39,653 nt of DNA from an uncultured Bacilli bacterium (lineage in GTDB: Bacteria; Bacillota_I; Bacilli_A; RF39; UBA660), in the NCBI GenBank assembly GCA_944358875.1, contig CALVRZ010000013.1:1-39653 (forward strand). Direction: 5' to 3'. The notes beneath the pieces were generated by a model. It did not search any database. It saw only the letters and a list, made by a program, of their open reading frames with translations, and was not told the DNA's origin. This document shows positions 32,356-39,653 of this stretch, one piece after another. The stretch's first letter is position 1. Each line of letters starts with the position of its first letter. The translations under genes were made by a program, and so were the position numbers.

Positions 32356-33809
32356 TGAAGAAAAAATTTATCATCATAAGTGCCATAATTATTGTCGCTT
32401 TCTGTATCGCCTTAGCGCCAGTCGTCTTTCAAAATGACACCTTCTACACCATTAAAATAGGAGAGTTAATCTTAAATAATGGCATCGATATGATTGATCA
32501 TTTTTCCATTCATAATCTCCCATATACCTATCCTCATTGGTTGTATGATGTTATTATCTATCTCATCTATTCCCTAGGTGGTTATATAGCCCTTTATATA
32601 TCAAATATAATTTGTTTTATAACGATCATTACTCTTATTTTCTATTATAATTATCAAAACAACCATAGCAAATTTATTACCTTGGCCTTTACTATATTAA
32701 GTACTTTACTTTTAAGTTCATACGTTGTAACAAGGGCTCAGTTAGTAAGTTATATCATCTTTATTCTTGAATATATTTTTATTACTAATTATTTAAAAAA
32801 TGGCAACAAAAAAAATCTCATTGGTTTATTTATTCTATCTCTAATATTATGTAACATCCATGTCGCCGTCTGGCCTTTCTATTTTATAATTTATCTGCCA
32901 TTTATTGCCGAATACATAATTGCTAAACTATTTAAAAAAGATAAAATCCTCTTTAATCGTATTGAAATATCTAAAAATAATCGTGTTAAAGTCTTAGTAA
33001 TAACGATGTTAATTTGTTTAATCCCAGGTTTCTTAACCCCAATTAAAGACACACCATTTACTTATTTATTAAATACGATGAAAGGAAATAGTCAAAGTTA
33101 TATCAAAGAACATTTACCGCCCGATTTATCAGGAAAAATCGTTCTAAGTGTCTTTAGCTTTGCTATTGTCGCTTTAAGCCTTCTAGGCAAAATAAAACTT
33201 CACCAAATCTTTCTAGTTTTAGGTCTAAGCCTAATGGCCTTCACTTCAAATCGTCATCTATCACTATATGTAATTTTTATCTTTCCAATTATGGCTAACC
33301 TAACTGATAACGTATTTAATAAATATAAAATAGATGTTGATAAATACACGATCAAATATCTTTTAACTAGACTAGGTATAATTATAACAAGTATTTTATT
33401 ACTTTTTATCTTATGTTCTTCTATCTATAGCAAAAGAGATATCTCTTTTGTAAGTGAAGAAGTATATCCTATCGATGCTGTCAAATATATCAAAGAAAAT
33501 CTTGACTATAAAAACATCAGAATCTTTAACGAATATAATTATGGTAGCTATTTAATTCTAAATGATATTCCCGTCTTTATCGATTCCCGTGCGGATCTTT
33601 ACACCAAAGAATTTAATCACAAAGAAGATATTTTCAAAGAATATATGAGTAGTAATTACCCAATGATTATTGATAAATATAATTTAACTCACATTATTGC
33701 TAGTAAAGATAATAACCTCTATAACTATACCAAAAACATCAAAAACTATCATATATTATATGAAGATGAATACTTTGTTGTCTACGAAATCATAAAGGAG
33801 GATATCTAG
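32355..33809 (+). CDS. GT-C-like polytopic membrane protein
   Basis: A 484-residue protein with about 10-11 membrane segments. Near the N-terminus, 'DTFYTIKIGELILNNGI' followed by 'DHFSIH...YTYPHWLYDVIIY' matches the loop of a large bacterial family of putative lipid-linked-sugar glycosyltransferases (family: 'D...H...G..I...GI...D.fS.......hWL...l.Y'), where acidic loop residues are catalytic. The C-terminal soluble part has 'RIFNEYNYGSYLILNDIPVFIDSRADLYT', also typical. It probably transfers a sugar from a polyprenyl-phosphate donor outside the membrane; the substrate is unknown. Translationally coupled to array protein 5. Confidence 0.75.
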   Translation: MKKKFIIISAIIIVAFCIALAPVVFQNDTFYTIKIGELILNNGIDMIDHFSIHNLPYTYPHWLYDVIIYLIYSLGGYIALYISNIICFITIITLIFYYNYQNNHSKFITLAFTILSTLLLSSYVVTRAQLVSYIIFILEYIFITNYLKNGNKKNLIGLFILSLILCNIHVAVWPFYFIIYLPFIAEYIIAKLFKKDKILFNRIEISKNNRVKVLVITMLICLIPGFLTPIKDTPFTYLLNTMKGNSQSYIKEHLPPDLSGKIVLSVFSFAIVALSLLGKIKLHQIFLVLGLSLMAFTSNRHLSLYVIFIFPIMANLTDNVFNKYKIDVDKYTIKYLLTRLGIIITSILLLFILCSSIYSKRDISFVSEEVYPIDAVKYIKENLDYKNIRIFNEYNYGSYLILNDIPVFIDSRADLYTKEFNHKEDIFKEYMSSNYPMIIDKYNLTHIIASKDNNLYNYTKNIKNYHILYEDEYFVVYEIIKEDI

Positions 33810-33811
33810 TT

Positions 33812-34285
33812 ATGAATAAAAGAGAAAACTTCGTTAAAAAGTTAAAAGAAATTAGGCAAAATTTAAAACAAATAAGAGAAGAAGAAAAAGCCGCTCAATT
33901 TAGAAATGAAAGTGAAAAATACAATTTTGAAGGAACATATAATATGGAAGATATGATTGGTAAAGTAGGTTTTATTGACGAGGAAGGAAAATATTATCCT
34001 GTAAGAGACATCATTTATCGAAGAAATGAAGTCAAAGAAGGGACAATCACCCATGATCCATGGGCTCAAAAATACCTCCGTGAAGTCAAAAAATTAACCG
34101 GTAATTATAGCCAACCAAGTGATATTATTATTAGAAAATACCACTTTGCCATGATTATCGAAATCCAAGTAACACCATATATAATCTTAGCCGCAGAAAG
34201 TTACCAAGGCAAACTAACTTCAAAACAAGAAGAAGCCCTAAATAGATTAAATGAATATTATCAAAATAAAGGAAAAAGCAGGTAA
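33812..34285 (+). CDS. soluble protein of unknown function
   Basis: A 157-residue protein with a charged coiled-coil N-terminus (about 3-35), a middle segment 'KVGFIDEEGKYYPVRDIIYRR' that loosely resembles a single WG-type strand pair, and a mixed C-terminus. It starts three bases after the GT-C-like stop, with AAAGGAGG upstream, and ends the unit with a terminator. Family not recognised. Confidence 0.65.
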   Translation: MNKRENFVKKLKEIRQNLKQIREEEKAAQFRNESEKYNFEGTYNMEDMIGKVGFIDEEGKYYPVRDIIYRRNEVKEGTITHDPWAQKYLREVKKLTGNYSQPSDIIIRKYHFAMIIEIQVTPYIILAAESYQGKLTSKQEEALNRLNEYYQNKGKSR

Positions 34286-34311
34286 GGTATTACAAGCGTA
34301 ATATCTTTTTT
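34286..34311 (+). terminator. intrinsic terminator before smc
   Basis: GGTATTAC-aagc-GTAATATC (one G-U) then T6; begins right after the stop codon. A second small hairpin GGGA/TCCC follows at 34316-34326. Confidence 0.85.
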
Positions 34312-34335
34312 CTTGGGAAAATCCCATGTCACTTC

Positions 34336-34364
34336 TTGTCAAACCAACCAATATCATGTATAAT
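34336..34364 (+). promoter_or_regulatory. sigma-A promoter of smc
   Basis: TTGTCA (34336-34341), 17 bases, TATAAT (34359-34364). Confidence 0.75.
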
Positions 34365-34381
34365 GATATAAGGTGGTAACA

Positions 34382-37327
34382 ATGTATTTAAAAGAGATAA
34401 AAACCTTTGGTTTCAAATCGTTTGCTGATAAAATTAATATCGAATTTAGCCCTAACATCAATGGTATTGTTGGCCCAAACGGATCAGGTAAATCCAACAT
34501 TGTCGATGCCATTCGTTGGGTCTTAGGAGAACAATCCATCAAATCATTACGAGGGGAGACTAATACCGATATCATTTTCTCTGGCAGTAAAAGTAGAAAA
34601 CCCTTAAACAGTGCCATGGTCGCTTTAGTCTTTGATAACAGTGATCATCATTTACCCATTGATTATAACGAAGTAGAAATTAAAAGAGTTTCCTATCGTG
34701 CTGGCGATAATGAATTTTATATAAATAATGAAAGATGTCGCCTTAAAGATATCATGAATTTATTAACCGATTCAGGGGCTGCTAAAGAAAGCTTCAATAT
34801 CATATCTCAAGGTAAAATCGATGAAATATTATCGACTAAACCTGCCGATCGCCGCATCATCTTTGAAGAAGCTGCTGGTGTTTTAAAATACAAAAAAAGA
34901 AAAGAAGAAGCTATTCGTAAATTAGAAAGAACCAATAATAACCTTACTCGTATTAATGATATTATCGGCGAAGTTTATTCAACTTTAGAACCCTTACAAA
35001 AACAAAGTGAAGATGCTAAAACTTATAACGATTCATTAAATAAATTAAAAAATATTGAAGTATCATTGACTGTATCAGATATAGAAAAATTAAATTATGA
35101 CTATCGTATTACCAAAGAAAAAATGGACAATCTAAATGATGAAATTATTACCTTAACCAGTAATAATACCAGTTATGATGTTGAATTAATCAAAGAAAAG
35201 AATCAATTAAAAAATATCGAAGAAACTATCGTAACTAAACAAAATGAATTAGTCACAGTTACTAAAACAATAGAGCAGATTGATGCCGACATCAGATTAT
35301 TAAAAGAAAGAAAAAAATATACTAATGAAACAAATAATATTGATGAAAATATTATTTCCCTAAAAGAAGAATCCTTAAATATCAACAACAATATAGCAAC
35401 TCTTAAAAACAGTATTGATATAAATAGTAAAAAAATTAATGATAATAACGATTATCTAAACAATCTTATGCAAAAATATAATGATATTAAAGACAAAAGA
35501 AATACCATTAACAATAATTTAATCAAAAATAAACGAAAAGAAGCAGATTATCAATATAAAATAGACTATTTAGAGAATACCATTAACAACAATCAAAGTC
35601 TACCAGCATCAGTAAAAAGTATCCTAAACAACAATAAATTTAATGGTGTTCATAACATCATTGGTAAATTAATCGATATGAAAGAAGAATATGCAACTTG
35701 TATCAGTACCGCTTTAGGAGCATCATCATCTTATCTAGTCGTAGATAGTAGGGAAGACGCTAAAGTATTAGTCAACTACCTAAAAGAAAACAACATTGGA
35801 AGAGCCACTTTCTTTCCTTTAGATGTCATTAAACCAAGAACCATCGATTTAGAGACACTATCAAAACTCTCAACCCAAACAGCCTTTATCAGTACTGCCG
35901 ATAAATTAACAACTTATAAGCCGACTTATCAAAATATCATTCTAAATCAATTAGGTAATGTTATTATTACTGATAATATTAGCAACGCCAACTACTTAAG
36001 TGAATTAGTTAATCATCGCTATAAAGTAGTAACCTTAGATGGTCAAGTTGTCAATGTTGGAGGTTCCATCACTGGTGGTAAAGAATATAAAGCAAGTAAC
36101 GTTATCAAAGAAAAGTATGATTTAGAAAGATTAAAACATGAACTAAACGAACTAATAACTTTTGATAAAGAACAAGAAAAAGACTTAAGTCTTCTAAATC
36201 TAGAACTAAATGACTATGAAAGCCGAATCTATGAAACAAGACTTCATAATAATGAATTAAAAGAACTAATTGCAAGTAAAGAAAACGAAATAGAAAAGAA
36301 CCAAACAACCTATGAAAGAATAACTAAAGAAATATCTGACTTAGAAAATATTGTTGGTAATAATACCTCATCTGAAGAAACCAGAATGCTAGAAAACTAT
36401 CATAGAGAAATAGATCATAAAGAGACCATTATCAAAGAATTAAATATTCTTCGCTTAGATAAAGACAAAATAAATAATAATATTAAAGAAATAGAAGATA
36501 CTAATAAAAAGAGTACAAGTAACATAAACAAATTAACGAGTACCCTTAAAGAAGAAGAAATCAAATTAAATCGCATCGATGTTCGTCTTGATAATTTACT
36601 CTTAACCCTTACTAATAACTACAATATGACTTTTGATTTTGCTAAAGAAACCTATCGTCTTGAAATAGATCCTGAAGATGCAAGAGATATTGTCAAAGAA
36701 TTAAAACAAAAAATTGAAGATCTAGGTAATGTTAACTTAGGCGCTATTGAAGAGTATGAAAGAGTAAATGAAAGATATAACTTTTTAACTAAACAAAAAG
36801 AAGATTTAGAAAATGCTGAAGACACTCTTTTAGAAATAATTAAAGAGATGGATGGTATTATGGAAGAAAAATTCCTAACCACTTTTGAGCAAATTAAACT
36901 TGAATTTCAAAATGTCTTTAGAGAACTATTTAAAGGAGGTAAAGCTGAACTTATTCTAACTGAGCCAGATAATGTTTTAGAAACAGGAATCGATATCAAA
37001 GCGGAACCACCTGGCAAAAAACTGCAGAGTATTTCCCTCTTATCAGGAGGAGAAAAAACCTTTACCGCTATTTCCCTATTATTTGCTATTTTAAATGTCA
37101 GACCCGTTCCCTTTTGTGTCTTAGATGAAGTTGAAGCAGCCTTAGATGATGCTAATGTTGATGCCTTTGGTAACTACTTAAATCGCTATCAAGGCAAAAC
37201 TCAATTCATTCTTATTACCCATAAGAAAAAGACAATGGAATTTGCCAATGTCTTATATGGAATAACGATGCAAGAATCAGGTGTCAGTAAATTAGTAAGT
37301 GTCAAATTAGAAGAAATTAAAGCTTAA
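34382..37327 (+). CDS. smc: chromosome segregation protein SMC, short-armed
   Basis: A 981-residue SMC ATPase. Walker A 'GPNGSGKSN' (31-39), Q-loop region, first coiled-coil, hinge from about 421 ('GVHNIIGKLIDMKEEYATCISTALG') to about 560 ('VGGSITGGK'), second coiled-coil, then 'SLLSGGEKTFTAISLLFAIL' (signature, about 885) and 'CVLDEVEAALDDANV' (Walker B and D-loop). Bacillus SMC is ~1,186 residues with its hinge starting near 500, so each arm is about 80-100 residues shorter. With ScpA/ScpB it loops and organises the chromosome. A GTG at 34373 overlaps the ribosome site AAGGTGG; the ATG at 34382 gives the standard 'MYLKEIKTFGFKSF' N-terminus. Confidence 0.96.
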   Translation: MYLKEIKTFGFKSFADKINIEFSPNINGIVGPNGSGKSNIVDAIRWVLGEQSIKSLRGETNTDIIFSGSKSRKPLNSAMVALVFDNSDHHLPIDYNEVEIKRVSYRAGDNEFYINNERCRLKDIMNLLTDSGAAKESFNIISQGKIDEILSTKPADRRIIFEEAAGVLKYKKRKEEAIRKLERTNNNLTRINDIIGEVYSTLEPLQKQSEDAKTYNDSLNKLKNIEVSLTVSDIEKLNYDYRITKEKMDNLNDEIITLTSNNTSYDVELIKEKNQLKNIEETIVTKQNELVTVTKTIEQIDADIRLLKERKKYTNETNNIDENIISLKEESLNINNNIATLKNSIDINSKKINDNNDYLNNLMQKYNDIKDKRNTINNNLIKNKRKEADYQYKIDYLENTINNNQSLPASVKSILNNNKFNGVHNIIGKLIDMKEEYATCISTALGASSSYLVVDSREDAKVLVNYLKENNIGRATFFPLDVIKPRTIDLETLSKLSTQTAFISTADKLTTYKPTYQNIILNQLGNVIITDNISNANYLSELVNHRYKVVTLDGQVVNVGGSITGGKEYKASNVIKEKYDLERLKHELNELITFDKEQEKDLSLLNLELNDYESRIYETRLHNNELKELIASKENEIEKNQTTYERITKEISDLENIVGNNTSSEETRMLENYHREIDHKETIIKELNILRLDKDKINNNIKEIEDTNKKSTSNINKLTSTLKEEEIKLNRIDVRLDNLLLTLTNNYNMTFDFAKETYRLEIDPEDARDIVKELKQKIEDLGNVNLGAIEEYERVNERYNFLTKQKEDLENAEDTLLEIIKEMDGIMEEKFLTTFEQIKLEFQNVFRELFKGGKAELILTEPDNVLETGIDIKAEPPGKKLQSISLLSGGEKTFTAISLLFAILNVRPVPFCVLDEVEAALDDANVDAFGNYLNRYQGKTQFILITHKKKTMEFANVLYGITMQESGVSKLVSVKLEEIKA

Positions 37328-37329
37328 AA

Positions 37330-37357
37330 AAATATCTATCGATTAGATATTTTTTCT
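37330..37357. terminator. bidirectional terminator between smc and XRE gene
   Basis: AAATATCTA-tcgat-TAGATATTT followed by T-run on both strands. It overlaps the XRE stop codon. Confidence 0.8.
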
Positions 37358-37590
37358 TTTTTCGTATTAGCTTTTTTACGATAAGGTTTTCTAACATCAG
37401 TAAGTCCCAAAATATAATCAGTACTACTACGATAATAACCAGCTAATTTAACAAGTAACTCGGTCGTAATTGTTTGTTTACCAGTTTCATAACGACTATA
37501 TTGTTGCTGATTCATTCCCAAAATTTTAGCTACATCAATTTGTCGCAAATCATAATCTTCTCGTAAATCTTTAAGACGTGGATATTGCAT
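37336..37590 (-). CDS. XRE-family HTH transcription regulator
   Basis: An 84-residue protein that is almost only an HTH_3 domain: 'LKDLREDYDLRQIDVAKILGMNQQQYSRYETGKQTITTELLVKLAGYYR' spans two to five helices and 'SSTDYILGLTD' is the usual dimer helix end; a basic tail follows. AAGGAGTGA precedes the ATG. It is divergent from the deacetylase gene with a 217-bp intergenic region carrying repeated GTAG/CTAC motifs, so it may regulate itself and that gene. Phage-like XRE repressors are similar, but no phage genes are nearby. Confidence 0.9.
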   Translation of the reverse strand: MQYPRLKDLREDYDLRQIDVAKILGMNQQQYSRYETGKQTITTELLVKLAGYYRSSTDYILGLTDVRKPYRKKANTKKEKISNR

Positions 37591-37632
37591 AAAATCACTC
37601 CTTGTTTATATTTTCTCATAAAACAAATATAT

Positions 37633-37663
37633 AGTAGCAGTTTCACTACAAATAAGTAGTAGC
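37633..37663. promoter_or_regulatory. repeated AGTAGC / ACTAC motifs, possible XRE operator
   Basis: AGTAGC at 37633-37638 and 37658-37663 (25 bp apart), and an inverted pair ACTAC-N6-GTAGT at 37645-37660. It lies ~50-70 bases upstream of the XRE start. Candidate operator only. Confidence 0.4.
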
Positions 37664-37752
37664 AAATGTGTAAACAAACAAAAAAAAGTAATTAAAAGTT
37701 ACCCCAAAAAACATAATAATATTGTAAAGCCAACGAAAAAAAATTAAAACAA

Positions 37753-37781
37753 TTGCATTTTTATAAGTTATAAGTTATAAT
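37753..37781 (+). promoter_or_regulatory. sigma-A promoter of the deacetylase gene
   Basis: TTGCAT (37753-37758), 17 bases, TATAAT (37776-37781), 27 bases before the start. Confidence 0.7.
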
Positions 37782-37807
37782 TAAATAGAAAATAAGGAGG
37801 AATAAAA

Positions 37808-39070
37808 ATGACTAAGAAACGCAAACGTAAACTAAACACAAAAGGAATTATCCTATTTCTAATCATTATCATAATTATTATTGCTCTATGTATCTTTTTT
37901 ATCGTAAAACCAAGTAAAGAGCAAGAAGAAGATAACTTGATGATTAATTTATATAATCAAGAACTAACGAAAGCTAATGAACTAAAAGAAGATTATGGTT
38001 TAAACTTAAATATCACATATGAATATAATGATGAAATAGCTAAAGATCATATCATTTCTCAAAGTATTAAAGAAGGAAGTAAATTAAAGGAAGGTGACAC
38101 CCTAAATATTGTTGTATCATTAGGTAAATTAGATAAAGAAAAGCTAGCTAGTGATAATATCAATGAATTAGGCAAAGTACCTATTATGATGTATCATGGT
38201 ATTGTTAACACTGAAGATAATGAATATACCGGTGGTAATGTCGATAAAGATGGATATAATAGGACCGCTAAAGCCTTCCGTGAAGACTTAGAGTTCTACT
38301 ATGAAAACGGTTATCGCATGGTTAGCTTAAAAGACTATATTAATGGCCAAATAGATACCGAATATGGCAAAAGTCCTATTGTCCTAACTTTTGATGATGG
38401 TTTAGAAAACAATATCAAAGTAACAGGTTTAGACGATGATGGTAATATCATTATTGATGAAAATAGTGCTGTTGGTATCTTAGAAAGTTTCAAGAAAGAA
38501 CATCCCGATATGAATGTAACCGCTACTTTCTTTGTCAATGGAGGAATGTTTAATCAACCAGAATATAATGAGAAAATTCTCAAATGGCTAGTAGCAAATG
38601 GTTATGATGTAGGAAATCATACCCAAAACCATCTTGATATTAAAACATCATCTAGTGATCAAGTCCAAAAAGAAATAGCTTATGTTTATGATGAGTTAGA
38701 AAAATACATTCCTGGGGAGTATGTCAATATTATTGCTTTACCATTTGGTAGTCCTTACGTCAAAACCCATGAAAATTATCAATATGTTCTAAATACAACT
38801 TACAATAACAAAACATATGAAACTATTGGAGCCCTTCGTGTTGGTTGGGAACCAGAAGTTTCACCATTTAATAAAGATTTTGATCCAACTTTCTTAAAAA
38901 GATGTCGTGCATATGATAATAATGGTGAAGAATTTGATATAGAAATGGTCTTCAACATGTTAGAAACAACTAAATATATATCTGATGGCAATGAAAATAC
39001 TATCGTTACCAGTGAAGATAATCAAGATCAAGTAAGTAGTGATCTTACCCAAGAAATAATCTACTACTAG
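37808..39070 (+). CDS. membrane-anchored PASTA-polysaccharide deacetylase
   Basis: A 420-residue protein with a basic cytosolic start, one membrane helix (about 14-35), a PASTA domain (about 50-105: 'GLNLNITYEYND...HIISQSIKEGSKLKEGDTLNIVVSLG') and a NodB-type deacetylase domain (about 125-380). The metal/catalytic motifs are present: 'LTFDDGLE' (motif 1) and 'GNHTQNHLD' (motif 2, H-x-x-x-H), with 'ATFFVNGGMF' between them. PASTA binds peptidoglycan or muropeptides, so the enzyme probably deacetylates cell-wall glycans outside the membrane. The PASTA-NodB fusion is uncommon. Ribosome site AAGGAGG. The pilin-like gene follows after ten bases. Confidence 0.88.
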   Translation: MTKKRKRKLNTKGIILFLIIIIIIIALCIFFIVKPSKEQEEDNLMINLYNQELTKANELKEDYGLNLNITYEYNDEIAKDHIISQSIKEGSKLKEGDTLNIVVSLGKLDKEKLASDNINELGKVPIMMYHGIVNTEDNEYTGGNVDKDGYNRTAKAFREDLEFYYENGYRMVSLKDYINGQIDTEYGKSPIVLTFDDGLENNIKVTGLDDDGNIIIDENSAVGILESFKKEHPDMNVTATFFVNGGMFNQPEYNEKILKWLVANGYDVGNHTQNHLDIKTSSSDQVQKEIAYVYDELEKYIPGEYVNIIALPFGSPYVKTHENYQYVLNTTYNNKTYETIGALRVGWEPEVSPFNKDFDPTFLKRCRAYDNNGEEFDIEMVFNMLETTKYISDGNENTIVTSEDNQDQVSSDLTQEIIYY

Positions 39071-39080
39071 GAGTGATAAT

Positions 39081-39611
39081 ATGTTAAAACTAAACAATAA
39101 AGGTTTTGCCATAACTGGTATTCTATACAGTGTCTTAGTCCTTTTCCTCATGATTTTAGTCTCAATGCTATCGCTACTAAGTAGTAGGCAAAATCGCCTT
39201 TATACCCTAACAGGAACCATCAAAGAAGAGATGGAATATAAAAACTATATATATATTCCGGAATTTACTAGTGATAGTAATGATGAACACACATCAAATC
39301 CTCTTACTACCGACATAGGTTCATACTTTATTACTAAGTACCGTGGAAAATACACATTTATTATCAATGGTAGTAATACCTGCTATAGCTATTTACCAGC
39401 TAATATTATCATTAGAATCAATAATAATCAAATCAAATATCAAACACCTAGTACTGATGGAACCTTAGATCCCAACAATTTGGATAATCTAAATGTAATG
39501 ACGTTAGTTGGTACCAATTGTAATAATACTGGTATTACTAATTTAAATATTGAAAGTGTCTATACATCAATAATAGAGGTTCTACACGATTTGGTGGGAA
39601 CTAAAAAATAA
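39081..39611 (+). CDS. pilin-like secreted/membrane protein
   Basis: A 176-residue protein starting 'LNNKGFAITGILYSVLVLFLMILVSML', a short basic leader with K-G-F followed by a hydrophobic helix as in type IV prepilins (consensus cleavage G|F). It lacks the usual glutamate at mature position 5. After the helix it has an ~130-residue Asn/Ser/Thr-rich extracellular part with two cysteines (about 98 and 150) that could form a disulfide. No prepilin peptidase or assembly ATPase is in the window. It could equally be a non-pilin anchored exported protein. Ribosome site GGAGTGAT. Confidence 0.65.
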   Translation: MLKLNNKGFAITGILYSVLVLFLMILVSMLSLLSSRQNRLYTLTGTIKEEMEYKNYIYIPEFTSDSNDEHTSNPLTTDIGSYFITKYRGKYTFIINGSNTCYSYLPANIIIRINNNQIKYQTPSTDGTLDPNNLDNLNVMTLVGTNCNNTGITNLNIESVYTSIIEVLHDLVGTKK

Positions 39612-39640
39612 GTTTTCTGACGAAATGTTGGGAAACTTTT
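39610..39640 (+). terminator. intrinsic terminator after pilin-like gene
   Basis: AAGTTTTC...GGAAACTT stem, then T-run, near the window end. Confidence 0.65.
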
Positions 39641-39653
39641 TTTAAATTCTAGA

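Noticed and set aside
1-39653. tRNA, rRNA or CRISPR array
   Set aside because: No TTCGA-type T-arm context with cloverleaf flanks, no rRNA-like stretch, and no regularly spaced short repeats were seen on either strand.
39648-39653. Window end TCTAGA and start CTAG as a cloned restriction fragment
   Set aside because: The start does not complete the same site, and a TCTAGA also occurs internally near 23394, so coincidence is as likely.

Overview
The window is a densely packed, AT-rich bacterial chromosome segment with Bacillota (class Bacilli) gene content and order. Markers include tkt-sirA-yneF, yqfC-yqfD, ybeY-dgkA-era-yqzL-recO, addB-addA and a T-box-controlled pheS-pheT. Very low GC, almost exclusive use of TAA/TAG stops (the only TGA stop I found ends addB) and shortened versions of SMC, AddB, ClpB and YqzL suggest a streamlined lineage near the Erysipelotrichales/RF39/Mollicutes side of Bacilli. 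That placement is inference. The lineage appears to form spores: SirA-like, YqfC, YqfD, CotY/CotZ-like and DpaA-like genes are all present. TGG encodes Trp and conserved genes have no in-frame TGA, so the standard code fits.

Layout. 1-3.6 kb: tkt 3' end, sirA-like, yneF, a spore-coat gene on the minus strand, a Na+/amino-acid symporter and yqfC. 3.6-6.5 kb: yqfD followed by a 1,120-bp direct repeat of its 3' two-thirds, with a 391-bp inverted-repeat-bounded non-coding element between the copies. 6.6-10.3 kb: a housekeeping operon (vanZ-like, ybeY, dgkA, era, 28-codon yqzL, recO, PAP2-like). 10.4-17.2 kb: addB-addA and three small genes. 17.2-20.2 kb, minus strand: clpB lacking its N-domain under a CIRCE operator, and dpaA-like. 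20.4-27.7 kb: a WG-repeat gene pair, frr, an unknown gene, then a Phe T-box operon (unknown ORF, pheS, pheT). 27.7-28.7 kb: a gene-poor kilobase holding what looks like an undescribed type I toxin-antitoxin locus, partly duplicated around a second non-coding element. 28.7-32.4 kb: five tandem genes for coiled-coil / two-TM / coiled-coil proteins. 32.4-39.6 kb: GT-C-like membrane protein, unknown gene, smc, XRE regulator, PASTA-polysaccharide deacetylase and a pilin-like protein.

The most interesting points are these. First, the toxin-antitoxin candidate: a 30-aa basic/hydrophobic peptide on the minus strand with a strong SD, its own promoter, a leader that can mask the SD, and a convergent, structured, terminator-ended antisense RNA. 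Second, two separate direct repeat - non-coding element - direct repeat structures. In both, the repeat ends exactly at a TATAAT -10 box and the elements share end motifs, suggesting one element family that drives local duplication. Third, the five-gene coiled-coil membrane array, whose promoter is divergent from the toxin promoter within the duplicated block.

Most genes form short plus-strand operons with recognisable sigma-A promoters (three perfect or near-perfect TTGACA-17-TATAAT) and intrinsic terminators. In several places the promoter or SD shows that the longest open frame starts too early; coordinates here use the corrected starts. No tRNA, rRNA or CRISPR array was seen.
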